Positions 17,735 to 25,737 of a DNA stretch of 64,000 nt are shown here, piece by piece. The notes beneath the pieces are model-generated. The model did no database searches and was not told where the DNA came from. It saw only the letters and a program-made list of their open reading frames with translations. Source of the stretch: Lachnospiraceae bacterium NC2008. Its GTDB lineage: Bacteria; Bacillota; Clostridia; Lachnospirales; Lachnospiraceae. The stretch's first letter is position 1, and each line of letters starts with the position of its first letter. The translations under genes and the position numbers were made by a program. The stretch covers positions 332,771 to 396,770 of the forward strand of contig JHWS01000001.1 in NCBI GenBank assembly GCA_000687675.1, written 5' to 3'.

Positions 17735-19033
17735 TTAAAGTATCTTTACGATCTTAAGATCCTTGTGTTTTGCAAGTTCAAGGAATGTTCCATCAAGAAG
17801 CTGAACCATAGGTTTTGAAAGATTCTGCTTATCAATCCACTTGATGATACCCTTTCTTCCATCAGACAACTGAACCATGTTATCAATATAAGTATTAATA
17901 ACATTCTCAAGGAAAGTCATAATGTAAACTACATCATACTTACTAAGTCCTTCATCTTCGAATACTTCGATAACAGTAAAAGGACAAAGGGCTCCTCTGT
18001 ATACTCTGGCTGATGTCATAGCATCATAAACATCTGCTATAGCAACAAGCTTTGCATAAGGATCAATCTTATCTCCTTTAAGCCCCAGAGGATATCCTGA
18101 ACCATCGCATTTTTCATGATGCATAAGAGCTGCATTCTTAACATGTTCTGATATATTCTGGTGCTGAAGAATCTTATATCCTTCATAAGGATGCTTCTTA
18201 ATAGCCTTGTACTCTTCTGTAGTTAGCTTTCCAGGTTTCTTAATAATTGCATCATCAATCTTAAGTTTTCCTATATCGTGAAGCATACCACAGGTTGTTG
18301 CAAGTTTAATCTCATCATCAGAAAGATGAAGCCACTCGCCAAATACATTGCAGATAAGAGCAACATTCATACTATGTGCATATGTAAGGTCGTCGAACGC
18401 TCTCATATTATGAAGCATATCGAATACGCCGAATGTATTGTTCTGAGTTGAAAGAAGCTTCATAGTAGAACTAAGCATACTATCAACATCAATAGGGGCA
18501 TTCTTCTCTACAATATCGTTGATGCTATTCTTAAGTTCACTAACATTGTTCTCAAAGCTCTTCTTGAATTCTTTAAATTGTGGGCTAGCCTGAACTTTTT
18601 CAAAGTGTGACGGCTCTTCAAGCTGGTTAACTACTATAGACTGCTCTACGCTCTTTGCCTTTTCAGTAGATGTCTTCTCTATCTGAGATTCATCGCCGCC
18701 CTTAACATCAGTTTCTCCTGAATCAAGTCCTGCAAGTGCTGCAAGAAGACTGTCTGCATCAGAAGCCAAAAGAGAGCTATCGATGGCTACTTGCCCCTCT
18801 ACTAGCTTCTTCTTTTCTTCCTGTATCTCCTCTTCTTCGTCTTCTACTTCTTCGACTTCGATATCTACAGGATCTTCGATTCTGATGGATTTAATCTGAT
18901 ATGCCTCCAGTCTTGCAATTGCCTTATCGGTAAGTACAAGATCCTTTGGTAGAATAAGCTGATTTCCTTTTCCGATTACATCTTCCGCTGTAACCATACC
19001 CGGAATAAGAACGCTGATTTTGACATGTTTCAT
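17735..19033 (-). CDS. HD-GYP domain protein, probable cyclic-di-GMP phosphodiesterase
   Basis: The 432-residue cytoplasmic protein has an N-terminal domain (about 1-55, MKHVKISVLIPGMVTAEDVI) common in this group. A strongly acidic stretch (58-76) and a low-complexity linker follow, then an HD-GYP domain of about 205-345. The metal-site HD is at 252-253 (HDIGKLKIDD) and the signature HHEKCDGSGYP at 305-315, so it should be catalytically competent. A short C-terminal domain follows (GRKGIIKWIDKQNLSKP). It lies 16 bases downstream of murA, in one operon, which links second-messenger turnover to peptidoglycan synthesis by position only. Confidence 0.9.
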   Translation of the reverse strand: MKHVKISVLIPGMVTAEDVIGKGNQLILPKDLVLTDKAIARLEAYQIKSIRIEDPVDIEVEEVEDEEEEIQEEKKKLVEGQVAIDSSLLASDADSLLAALAGLDSGETDVKGGDESQIEKTSTEKAKSVEQSIVVNQLEEPSHFEKVQASPQFKEFKKSFENNVSELKNSINDIVEKNAPIDVDSMLSSTMKLLSTQNNTFGVFDMLHNMRAFDDLTYAHSMNVALICNVFGEWLHLSDDEIKLATTCGMLHDIGKLKIDDAIIKKPGKLTTEEYKAIKKHPYEGYKILQHQNISEHVKNAALMHHEKCDGSGYPLGLKGDKIDPYAKLVAIADVYDAMTSARVYRGALCPFTVIEVFEDEGLSKYDVVYIMTFLENVINTYIDNMVQLSDGRKGIIKWIDKQNLSKPMVQLLDGTFLELAKHKDLKIVKIL

Positions 19034-19049
19034 GTAGTTAACCTAAGTA

Positions 19050-20345
19050 CTACTCTACAAGCTTAAGCCTTGACATTTTAAGTTCTCTTTCAGAAGCTAC
19101 TCTTACAATATTAGCTCCAAGGCCTGCTAACTTCTGGTCGAAGTCTTCATAACCTCTTTCAATATAGGTTATGTCATCAACTACACTTTCTCCGTCAGCA
19201 ACAAGAGCTGCAATTACAAGTGCTGCACCTGCTCTAAGATCTGGTGCTGTGATAGAGGCCCCTGAGTATTTGTCAACACCGCTTATAATTGCAGTATTCC
19301 CCTCTACTTTTATATTAGCTCCCATACGGGCGAGCTCATCTACATATTTAAATCTATTATCAAATATACTTTCTGTTACAATACTTGTTCCCTGAGCAGT
19401 TCCAAGAAGTACTGTCATCTGTGGCTGCATATCTGTTGGGAAGCCTGGATATGGAAGAGTCTTAACCTGTGTATTTGCAAGTGTTTTGTCGCATTTGATT
19501 CTAACTGCGTCATCATACTCTTCAACAAGACATCCAATTTCCTGAAGCTTAGCTGTAATACACTCAAGATGCTTAGGAATAACATTCTTAACTACAACGT
19601 CACCCTTAGTTGCTGCTGCAGCCATCATAAATGTACCTGCTTCAATCTGATCAGGAATAATCGCATAGTTTGAACCGTGAAGCTTTTCAACACCCTTAAT
19701 ACGAATAACATCAGTACCTGCACCCTTTATATTAGCACCCATACTATTAAGGAAGTTAGCAAGGTCAACTACGTGTGGTTCCTTAGCAGCGTTCTCGATA
19801 ATAGTCTTACCTGCTGCCATAGAAGCTGCCATCATAACATTGATAGTTGCTCCTACAGAAACCTTATCCATAAATATATGATTACCACGAAGGTCTGTAG
19901 CTGTAGCTACAATACTTCCGTGCTCGATTCTTACTTCAGCGCCAAGTGCTCTAAATCCCTTAAGATGCTGGTCGATAGCTCTAATACCGATATTACATCC
20001 ACCTGGAAGAGGAACTTCGGCCCTTTTATATTTACCAAGAAGAGCGCCTATCATATAGTATGAGGCTCTAATCTTCTTCATGTACTCGTCATCTATGACA
20101 CAGTCAGATACCTTAGAAGAATCCATCTTAACTGTGTGTCTGTCTATGTGCTCAATCCTTATGCCTATGCTTTCCATAGCCTGCATGAGCACTCTCGTAT
20201 CCCTTACATCTGGAACATTTTCAATAGTGACAGGGTCGTCCGTCATAACAGCTGCCGCAAGTATAGCAAGTGCTGCATTCTTAGCACCGCCAATTTCTAC
20301 CTGGCCTGTTAGTGGAGTCCCGCCGACTATAGCGTACTTTTCCAT
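19050..20345 (-). CDS. murA: UDP-N-acetylglucosamine 1-carboxyvinyltransferase
   Basis: Transfers enolpyruvate from PEP to UDP-GlcNAc, the first committed step of peptidoglycan synthesis. The 431-residue EPT-fold enzyme begins MEKYAIVGGTPLTGQVEIGG, with the Lys-Asn pair in GGAKNAALAIL. The catalytic Cys is in LPGGCNIGIRAIDQH, so it is of the fosfomycin-sensitive type, and YPGFPTDMQPQ is near the C-terminal third. Length is normal. A perfect consensus promoter (20438-20466) and a structured leader precede it. The HD-GYP gene follows in the same operon. Confidence 0.97.
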   Translation of the reverse strand: MEKYAIVGGTPLTGQVEIGGAKNAALAILAAAVMTDDPVTIENVPDVRDTRVLMQAMESIGIRIEHIDRHTVKMDSSKVSDCVIDDEYMKKIRASYYMIGALLGKYKRAEVPLPGGCNIGIRAIDQHLKGFRALGAEVRIEHGSIVATATDLRGNHIFMDKVSVGATINVMMAASMAAGKTIIENAAKEPHVVDLANFLNSMGANIKGAGTDVIRIKGVEKLHGSNYAIIPDQIEAGTFMMAAAATKGDVVVKNVIPKHLECITAKLQEIGCLVEEYDDAVRIKCDKTLANTQVKTLPYPGFPTDMQPQMTVLLGTAQGTSIVTESIFDNRFKYVDELARMGANIKVEGNTAIISGVDKYSGASITAPDLRAGAALVIAALVADGESVVDDITYIERGYEDFDQKLAGLGANIVRVASERELKMSRLKLVE

Positions 20346-20363
20346 TTGACACCTCTAATTATT

Positions 20364-20409
20364 CGATTCGAATATTCCCAGTTTTATTGCATCCCCAACT
20401 GGCGAATCG
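20364..20409 (-). ncRNA. Structured 5' leader of murA
   Basis: Within the roughly 85-base leader, CGATTCG pairs with CGAATCG (7 bp). Directly inside, CCAGTT pairs with AACTGG (6 bp) around the loop GGGGATGCAATAA, with a 7-base bulge on one side. The ribosome site follows closely. It could be a regulatory RNA element; no known riboswitch class was recognised. Confidence 0.4.
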
Positions 20410-20437
20410 GTATAAGTTCTCATTAAAAACTTATCGT

Positions 20438-20466
20438 ATTATATACTATCATTTTTATCATGTCAA
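20438..20466 (-). promoter_or_regulatory. Perfect consensus promoter of murA
   Basis: Minus-strand TTGACA (20461-20466), 17-base spacer, TATAAT (20438-20443). Upstream, GGTCATTT-TAC-AAATGACC forms an 8-bp hairpin without a T-run, between the M23 gene and this promoter. Confidence 0.85.
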
Positions 20467-20561
20467 AACAAGATTTCACAGCGGTTTACATGTGTTTTTC
20501 TTATGTAAACAGGATTCTTACCAGGTCATTTGTAAAATGACCAAGTTTTTGAATCAGTGCC

Positions 20562-21977
20562 TTAGTACAGATAATCGAATGGATTAACCTGAGTTCCACC
20601 TACGAGAATCTCAAAATGCACGTGTGGGCCAGTACTTACGCCTGTATTACCGCTTGCTGCAATAACCTCGCCCTGTTTTACACTCTGACCAACGCTAACA
20701 TTGATTCTGCTAAGGTGACCGTATCTTGTCTGTTTTCCGTCTGGGTGGTTGATATATACAACATTACCATATCCTCTGCCCCATCCGGCAAATGCTACTA
20801 CACCACCACTTGAAGCGTATACGCTGGTCCCAACTGGAGTTGCCCAGTCAACACCCTTATGATATGTAGATGCTCCTGCCTTAGGCGCTTTACGCTTACC
20901 AAATCCTGATGTAAGACGTCCACCTGCAAGTGGCTTAATATATGTAGGAGGAACTATAGTACCTATCTCTACCACCTTTGCAACAGGCTGCATCTTAATT
21001 TCTTCATATAAAGTATCATTAGATACCATATCTTCATTGATTCTGGTTACAGAAGCGATAGCCTCATGATAGCCAGCAGATGGCTGAACATGTGTCACCT
21101 TCTGATTTGTATACCACTCATCATTATATATATACTCAATAGGAAGGTCATAAGCCTCCTCTACTCTTGTCTGCTCTGTCCAAACAACTGATAGTTCTGG
21201 CTTAGGAACTGTAATAAGAAGTTCCTGATCAACAAATATGGTTGAGCTTTCATTTTCTAGAGCATCATTCATGTTGATAATATCTTCAAGTGGAACCCCT
21301 GTGCTAATAGATATTTCTGATAAGGTGTCACCAGACTGTACCTTATATATCTGCTGAGTTTCCTGATTTTCTGTTATCAAGCTGGCAGCATCCTTTATAT
21401 CCATGATATTGTCAGACTTAACATAGGCCTGCACTATCTCCACAGGCTCGTTAAAGTGAACATCCTTTACCCCAAGTTCAAAGGAATCAAAAGATAGCTC
21501 ACCTTCAGGCTGTATTTCTGATGAAGGTACGTCTATAGCCTTCTCTAAACCTGCAGTTACTATACAATCATCAAGCTTCTCACTACTATTATCACAGACC
21601 TGATTTACTGACACTGTAAGGGCTGTTAGTTCTCTACTACTATTTCTAAGTATAGAAGCCTGGAAGTTACCCTTATCATCGTATTTATCTATAGTATCCT
21701 GAAACATCTTCTTAACCTGATCAGAATCCTTAAGATAGACTATAGTTTCATTAACCTTTATAAGATAAGCATTTTCATAGCCTGGAACGTCAATTTCAGG
21801 CTTATTCTCATCTCCACTTTCCGCATCAGAAGAAGACCTGGTGTAAAACAGGTCACTGTAATCTTCTATGTCATTTTGCGGAAAATATAGAACGATTAGA
21901 AAGGCAGTAAGAAGAGCCATTTTTAAAATGACTCCTACCTTTATCAAACCATATGATGAATGATTATTATTAGACAT
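20562..21977 (-). CDS. Membrane-anchored M23 endopeptidase with LysM and G5 domains
   Basis: The 471-residue wall enzyme has a membrane segment at about 17-33 and a long extracytoplasmic region. A LysM repeat at about 210-257 (YKVQSGDTLSEISISTGV) binds peptidoglycan. A G5-like domain follows at about 262-340. The C-terminal M23 peptidase is at about 355-467. Zinc and catalytic residues are seen in HKGVDWATP (H373, D377), YGHLS (H421) and GPHVHFEI (H452, H454), so it should be an active peptide cross-link hydrolase. The ATG overlaps the flavin reductase stop by one base (TAATG); it is the third gene of the operon with the coiled-coil protein. Confidence 0.92.
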   Translation of the reverse strand: MSNNNHSSYGLIKVGVILKMALLTAFLIVLYFPQNDIEDYSDLFYTRSSSDAESGDENKPEIDVPGYENAYLIKVNETIVYLKDSDQVKKMFQDTIDKYDDKGNFQASILRNSSRELTALTVSVNQVCDNSSEKLDDCIVTAGLEKAIDVPSSEIQPEGELSFDSFELGVKDVHFNEPVEIVQAYVKSDNIMDIKDAASLITENQETQQIYKVQSGDTLSEISISTGVPLEDIINMNDALENESSTIFVDQELLITVPKPELSVVWTEQTRVEEAYDLPIEYIYNDEWYTNQKVTHVQPSAGYHEAIASVTRINEDMVSNDTLYEEIKMQPVAKVVEIGTIVPPTYIKPLAGGRLTSGFGKRKAPKAGASTYHKGVDWATPVGTSVYASSGGVVAFAGWGRGYGNVVYINHPDGKQTRYGHLSRINVSVGQSVKQGEVIAASGNTGVSTGPHVHFEILVGGTQVNPFDYLY

Positions 21978-22543
21978 TACTTATTTTTCCTGACACTAAA
22001 TCCGAACTTTCCAAGATTGTCGCCAAGTGTAAAATACTCGCCATGAGAATATGCAAGTGGATTAGACTTTGTAAAGTCAAACTTCTTATTCTCATCCATA
22101 TATTTGTCATCTACAGTTACAGCTACAACCTCAGCTATAAACATGTCATGAGTTCCAAGTTCTTTAATTTCTTTAACCTTACACTCAATAGCAACTGGAC
22201 TTTCTGCAATGTATGGAGCCTTAACTACTGTTGATGCAGCCTTAGTAAGGTTCATCTTCTCCCACTTATCTACATCTCTGCCGCTAACAACACCGCAGTA
22301 ATCTGTAGCAGTTACAAGTTCCTTTGTTGTAAGGTTGATAACGAATTCTCCTGACTCTTTAATAAGGTCATAAGAATATCTTGATTTTCTAACTGATATT
22401 GATACATATGGAGGATCTGAACATATAGTTCCTGTCCATGCAACAGTAAATATGTTGCTCTTTCCATTAATATCTCCGCTTGTTATAAGTACTACTGGTA
22501 ATGGATAAAGCATATTACCAGGTTTGAATGATTCTCTTCCCAT
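21977..22543 (-). CDS. Flavin reductase-like, FMN-binding split-barrel protein
   Basis: The 188-residue protein is of the flavoredoxin / flavin reductase domain family. It opens with FKPGNMLYPLPVVLITSGD and has the flavin-binding TVAWTGTICSDPPYVSISVR and GEFVINLT segments. It presumably binds FMN and transfers electrons; substrate unknown. It is wedged between a coiled-coil membrane protein and an M23 peptidase with one-base overlaps on both sides (TAATG), so it is translationally coupled to two envelope genes of quite different kind. Confidence 0.88.
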   Translation of the reverse strand: MGRESFKPGNMLYPLPVVLITSGDINGKSNIFTVAWTGTICSDPPYVSISVRKSRYSYDLIKESGEFVINLTTKELVTATDYCGVVSGRDVDKWEKMNLTKAASTVVKAPYIAESPVAIECKVKEIKELGTHDMFIAEVVAVTVDDKYMDENKKFDFTKSNPLAYSHGEYFTLGDNLGKFGFSVRKNK

Positions 22544-24627
22544 TATAAAATACCAAGAATGCTGAGAACCTGAAGAACTACGCTTACTCCTGAAAGTCCT
22601 GCAGCAATAATAGCTATTGTTTTAACCTGTCCAATCTTTGATGTGCTCTCTTTTACTCTTCCATCAAGGCCGTCTGTCTGGCGGTCAGTCTTTTCATTGA
22701 TAACTGCCTGAACATTTCTATAAACCTTAACGCTTTCCTTGTGCATGAAGTCTTCAGCAAGCTTGATTCTTTCTTCAAATGCCTGTCTCTGTTCTTCATC
22801 ACGCTTCTTAGCTTCCTCTTCCTTGCGCTCTGCGTCTGGATCAACTGGCTTAGCAAGGATATTTGCATTCATACGCTGCATGAATTCAACGATTTCTTTG
22901 TTATCCTGCTTGAGACCATATATAGCACTATCAAGTGATGTCTTAAGTGTTGATTTTGTATCATCATTAGCATTCTTAAGATTTCTAACAGCAGTACGAA
23001 CTTCTTCTGTACCTGTAAGAATATCAATGAGAGGAGCCTTAAGCTCTTCTGCTGATAATGATGAACTATCCTGTGGAGCTGACTGAAGCTGCATAGCTAT
23101 ATTCTTTGCTTCTATAGCAGCGTTCTTAGCCTCTTCCACCTGATTGTAGATGCTTCCAAATGCTGACTTATTGTCTTCACTGATTGTATCAAGTGCAGCT
23201 TTATTTTGCTGAGCATATGCTTCAAATGATGCCTTACTATCCTGTGCAAATGCTTCAATAGCAAGTTTGCTTTCCTGACTATATGTCTTGATTGCTTCAA
23301 GATCTTCTGCTGAAAGACCAGCTTTCTTAGATGCTTCAGCCTCTTTAGCTTCCTGAAGAGCTCTGCTGATTGAATCAAGATTAGCTACCGCCTGAATATA
23401 CTGAGCCTTAAGCTCGTCTATATTTGTAGCAAGTGTATAGTTTTGAGACTTAATATCCTCAGCGCTTGCTGATAAGCTTGCAATCTGAGATTTGACTTCT
23501 TCATTACCAGATGCAAGTTCAGAAATCTGTGACTTAATTTCGTCACTACCTGATGCAAATCCTGCAATCTGCGACTTGACTTCTTCATTGTTTGAAGCAA
23601 GACCTGAAAGTCCTTCCTTAACTTCCTCAACTGCAAATGCTATGTCATCAAACTTAGAATTGGTATCAGGAGTTTCTGCTGCCTTTGTTACTTCATTTTC
23701 AAGCTGATTCTTAAGTCCTTCAATCTGATTCTTAACTTCTGTTGTATCAGACGCAAGGTTTGTGAGCTGATTCTTAACATCTGTTGTATCAGATGCAAGA
23801 TTTGTAAGCTGTGCCTTAAGTTCTCCAGCATCTAAAGTAAGATTTGCAATCTGTATCTTAGTATCATCATCTGTACCTGCAGCAGATAATTCTGCAAGAC
23901 GAGATTTTATTTCTTCTGTATTAGCAATAACCTGCTCATTTCCAAGCTGGGCTGTTTCTGTGAGTTCTTTGTTGTCTGCACCAGTTGTTTCAAGACTTTC
24001 AACAGCTGATTTGACGCTTGCAATACTTTCTTTAAGAGAATCTATATCTTCTTTAAGTCCGTCATATGAATCAGTTTTAGCTGCATCAAGCATACCTGAC
24101 TTAAGTGCATCTACATCTGCCTTAAGACTATCAAGCTTTCCAGCATTGTCATCTGACTGAAGTGCCATAAGTTCAAGCTGTTCATTAACCTTAGAAACAG
24201 TTTCCTTAACACCTTCTGTTGCTATAGTTGACTGCTTAATCTCTTCTGTTGGCTGTGCAAGAGCCTGAGCTATAGACTCGCTAAGTGTTTTAGCAAAGCC
24301 AGAATCCATATTGTTAAGAGCTGCATTAAGAGTATCTGTAACTGCATCTGACATCTCTCTAGAAATAAGTTCTGTGTTAGCTCCGCCTGATGATGCCTCA
24401 AGCTGAAGTGTTCTAACTTTCTCGATACTTTCATCAACGAGAGAGTACATCTTCTCTGTAAGTTCTGTATTCTTGTAGTTAAGCTTACGCATCTCCTGAA
24501 GAACTGCTTCGTATGCTTCAACCTGCTCCTCAAGATCCTGCATCTGAGCTGTATCAGCTTCAGAATTAGCTTTAATCATCTCTCCTGCTGTATATCTTAA
24601 TGATAACTTATCAACGAAATTGTCCAT
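22543..24627 (-). CDS. Long coiled-coil protein with C-terminal membrane anchor
   Basis: Unrecognised 694-residue protein. It has no signal peptide and is almost wholly predicted coiled coil. A run of 14-residue repeats spans about 255-410, with units such as EVKSQIAGFASGSD and TDVKNQLTNLASDT. It is followed by an 11-residue series at about 449-492 (QESKLAIEAFA, QDSKASFEAYA, QQNKAALDTIS). A charged helix comes near 610-640, and a hydrophobic segment ends the chain at about 672-694, so it is probably tail-anchored with the rod in the cytoplasm. TTAGGAGGAATCAG precedes the ATG, with a good promoter at 24677-24705. It heads an operon with a flavin reductase and an M23 peptidase. A scaffold role is plausible but unproven. 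Confidence 0.8.
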   Translation of the reverse strand: MDNFVDKLSLRYTAGEMIKANSEADTAQMQDLEEQVEAYEAVLQEMRKLNYKNTELTEKMYSLVDESIEKVRTLQLEASSGGANTELISREMSDAVTDTLNAALNNMDSGFAKTLSESIAQALAQPTEEIKQSTIATEGVKETVSKVNEQLELMALQSDDNAGKLDSLKADVDALKSGMLDAAKTDSYDGLKEDIDSLKESIASVKSAVESLETTGADNKELTETAQLGNEQVIANTEEIKSRLAELSAAGTDDDTKIQIANLTLDAGELKAQLTNLASDTTDVKNQLTNLASDTTEVKNQIEGLKNQLENEVTKAAETPDTNSKFDDIAFAVEEVKEGLSGLASNNEEVKSQIAGFASGSDEIKSQISELASGNEEVKSQIASLSASAEDIKSQNYTLATNIDELKAQYIQAVANLDSISRALQEAKEAEASKKAGLSAEDLEAIKTYSQESKLAIEAFAQDSKASFEAYAQQNKAALDTISEDNKSAFGSIYNQVEEAKNAAIEAKNIAMQLQSAPQDSSSLSAEELKAPLIDILTGTEEVRTAVRNLKNANDDTKSTLKTSLDSAIYGLKQDNKEIVEFMQRMNANILAKPVDPDAERKEEEAKKRDEEQRQAFEERIKLAEDFMHKESVKVYRNVQAVINEKTDRQTDGLDGRVKESTSKIGQVKTIAIIAAGLSGVSVVLQVLSILGIL

Positions 24628-24676
24628 CTGATTCCTCCTAAGACACTCTGTTGTTTTTCCATAAAAACACTAGCAT

Positions 24677-24705
24677 ATTTTATCATTTTTTATACTTATT
24701 TACAA
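24677..24705 (-). promoter_or_regulatory. Promoter of the coiled-coil operon
   Basis: Minus-strand TTGTAA (24700-24705), 17-base spacer, TAAAAT (24677-24682). Further upstream (24706-24865) is AT-rich sequence in which I see nothing definite. Confidence 0.6.
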
Positions 24706-24869
24706 GTTTTTGTAGTTTGTTATTTTATATAAAATTAACAACCGTTATTAATTTATTCTATATATCTTTGTACATTTTCACAGATGATTACGTTTTTATT
24801 CATACTTTGTTCATATTTAGCAGTTAGAATGTATTTATAGCAAAAGTTAATTAATATTTTTCATAATAA

Positions 24870-24897
24870 GCCCGGATGCCACTAGTGGTATCTGGGC
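24870..24897 (+). other. Loopless 28-base palindrome
   Basis: GCCCGGATGCCACT pairs along its whole length with AGTGGTATCTGGGC. The two departures are G-U pairs if read as plus-strand RNA but C-A mismatches on the minus strand, hinting at plus-strand transcription. ACTCCTCTTTTAT follows, a weak T-tract, so it may be a plus-strand terminator for an unseen small RNA. Alternatively it is a protein site. Confidence 0.4.
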
Positions 24898-24918
24898 ACT
24901 CCTCTTTTATAGGGGTAA

Positions 24919-25006
24919 TTTAAATCGAGCAGGAGCCAGCCTCCTGCTCGCTGTGCGTGGTGCGTCCAGCGAAGCTGGAATATTTCGTTACGCAGCACCG
25001 CGCAAT
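24919..25006 (-). repeat. Terminator-linked structured repeat, copy E4
   Basis: On the minus strand, after the alarmone synthetase terminator: TTGCGCGGTGCTGCG pairs with CGCACCACGCACA around an inner hairpin CCAGC-TTCG-CTGG. A second hairpin follows, CGAGCAGGAG..CTCCTGCTCG, then ATTTAA. The copy at 62611-62706 has the same order of blocks (TTGCGC, GAAA.wTTCC, GGAC, GCGAGCAGGAG, TCGATT) with compensatory changes in the stems. A dispersed structured repeat, function unknown. Confidence 0.65.
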
Positions 25007-25010
25007 ATGC

Positions 25011-25040
25011 AAAAAAGGTCGCTAGTAATAGCGACCTTTT
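25011..25040 (-). terminator. Terminator of the asnA-alarmone synthetase transcript
   Basis: Minus-strand stem AGGTCGCTA-TTAC-TAGCGACCT followed by a T-run. It lies six bases past the stop codon and is directly followed by repeat E4. Confidence 0.85.
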
Positions 25041-25045
25041 AATAA

Positions 25046-25690
25046 TTATTCTTCTTTCATTGCATCAAGACGCATAATCTCTTCGTTTAGACAAAGCATC
25101 TCATCATCAAGTGCAGATACCATACGAGCACATTCCATAAGAGACTCTGATATGTGTCTTGGAGGATTACCCTCGAATTTGTATCTAATCTTATGTTCAA
25201 GAGTAGCCCAGAAGTCCATGGCTACAGTTCTAATCTGAATCTCAACTTTAACATTAACAACTCTGTCAGACAAGTAGATTGGAACACTGACTATCATATG
25301 ATAGCTCTGATATCCGCTTGGCTTAGGATTCTTGTAATAATCCTTAACAGAGATAATGATAATATCACTCTGAGAACTAAGAATATCAGCTATTCTGTAT
25401 ATGTCCGAAGTAAATGAACATATAATACGTACACCGGCAATATCATTAACCTTGGCAACCATATTTTCAATAGTTGATTCATAGCCATTCTTTTTCAGTT
25501 TTTTAACTATACTCTCGGAGCTCTTTATACGAGCTTCGATATGTTCGATAGGATTGTATTTGTGGGTCTGTGCAAAATCCGCACTTAATATCTCAAGCTT
25601 GGTTCGCATCTGCTTAAGAGCAGCCTTGTAAACAAGCTGTACCTCTTCCCACTTGTCAATCTCATCGACATTGGAAGGTTTATAATCCAT
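25046..25690 (-). CDS. Small alarmone synthetase, RelQ-like GTP pyrophosphokinase
   Basis: The 214-residue stand-alone RelA/SpoT synthetase domain makes (p)ppGpp from ATP and GDP or GTP. Signature segments are NDIAGVRIICSFTSDIYRIA, KDYYKNPKPSGYQSYHMIV (G-loop region) and VKVEIQIRTVAMDFWATLEH, whose ExQIRT and WA..EH are catalytic. No hydrolase, TGS or ACT domains are present, and the C-terminal helix is as in RelQ/SAS1. It lies 47 bases downstream of asnA with no terminator between, so it may be co-transcribed with asparagine synthesis, linking amino-acid supply and the stringent signal. Confidence 0.93.
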   Translation of the reverse strand: MDYKPSNVDEIDKWEEVQLVYKAALKQMRTKLEILSADFAQTHKYNPIEHIEARIKSSESIVKKLKKNGYESTIENMVAKVNDIAGVRIICSFTSDIYRIADILSSQSDIIIISVKDYYKNPKPSGYQSYHMIVSVPIYLSDRVVNVKVEIQIRTVAMDFWATLEHKIRYKFEGNPPRHISESLMECARMVSALDDEMLCLNEEIMRLDAMKEE

Positions 25691-25737
25691 ATTATTGATC
25701 CCTGTTACTAATATCTCAAATCGTTATATAGCAGAAA

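Noticed and set aside
22653..24533. Several open frames antisense or shifted within the coiled-coil gene
   Set aside because: They are shadows of its repetitive codon pattern and lack starts with ribosome sites.
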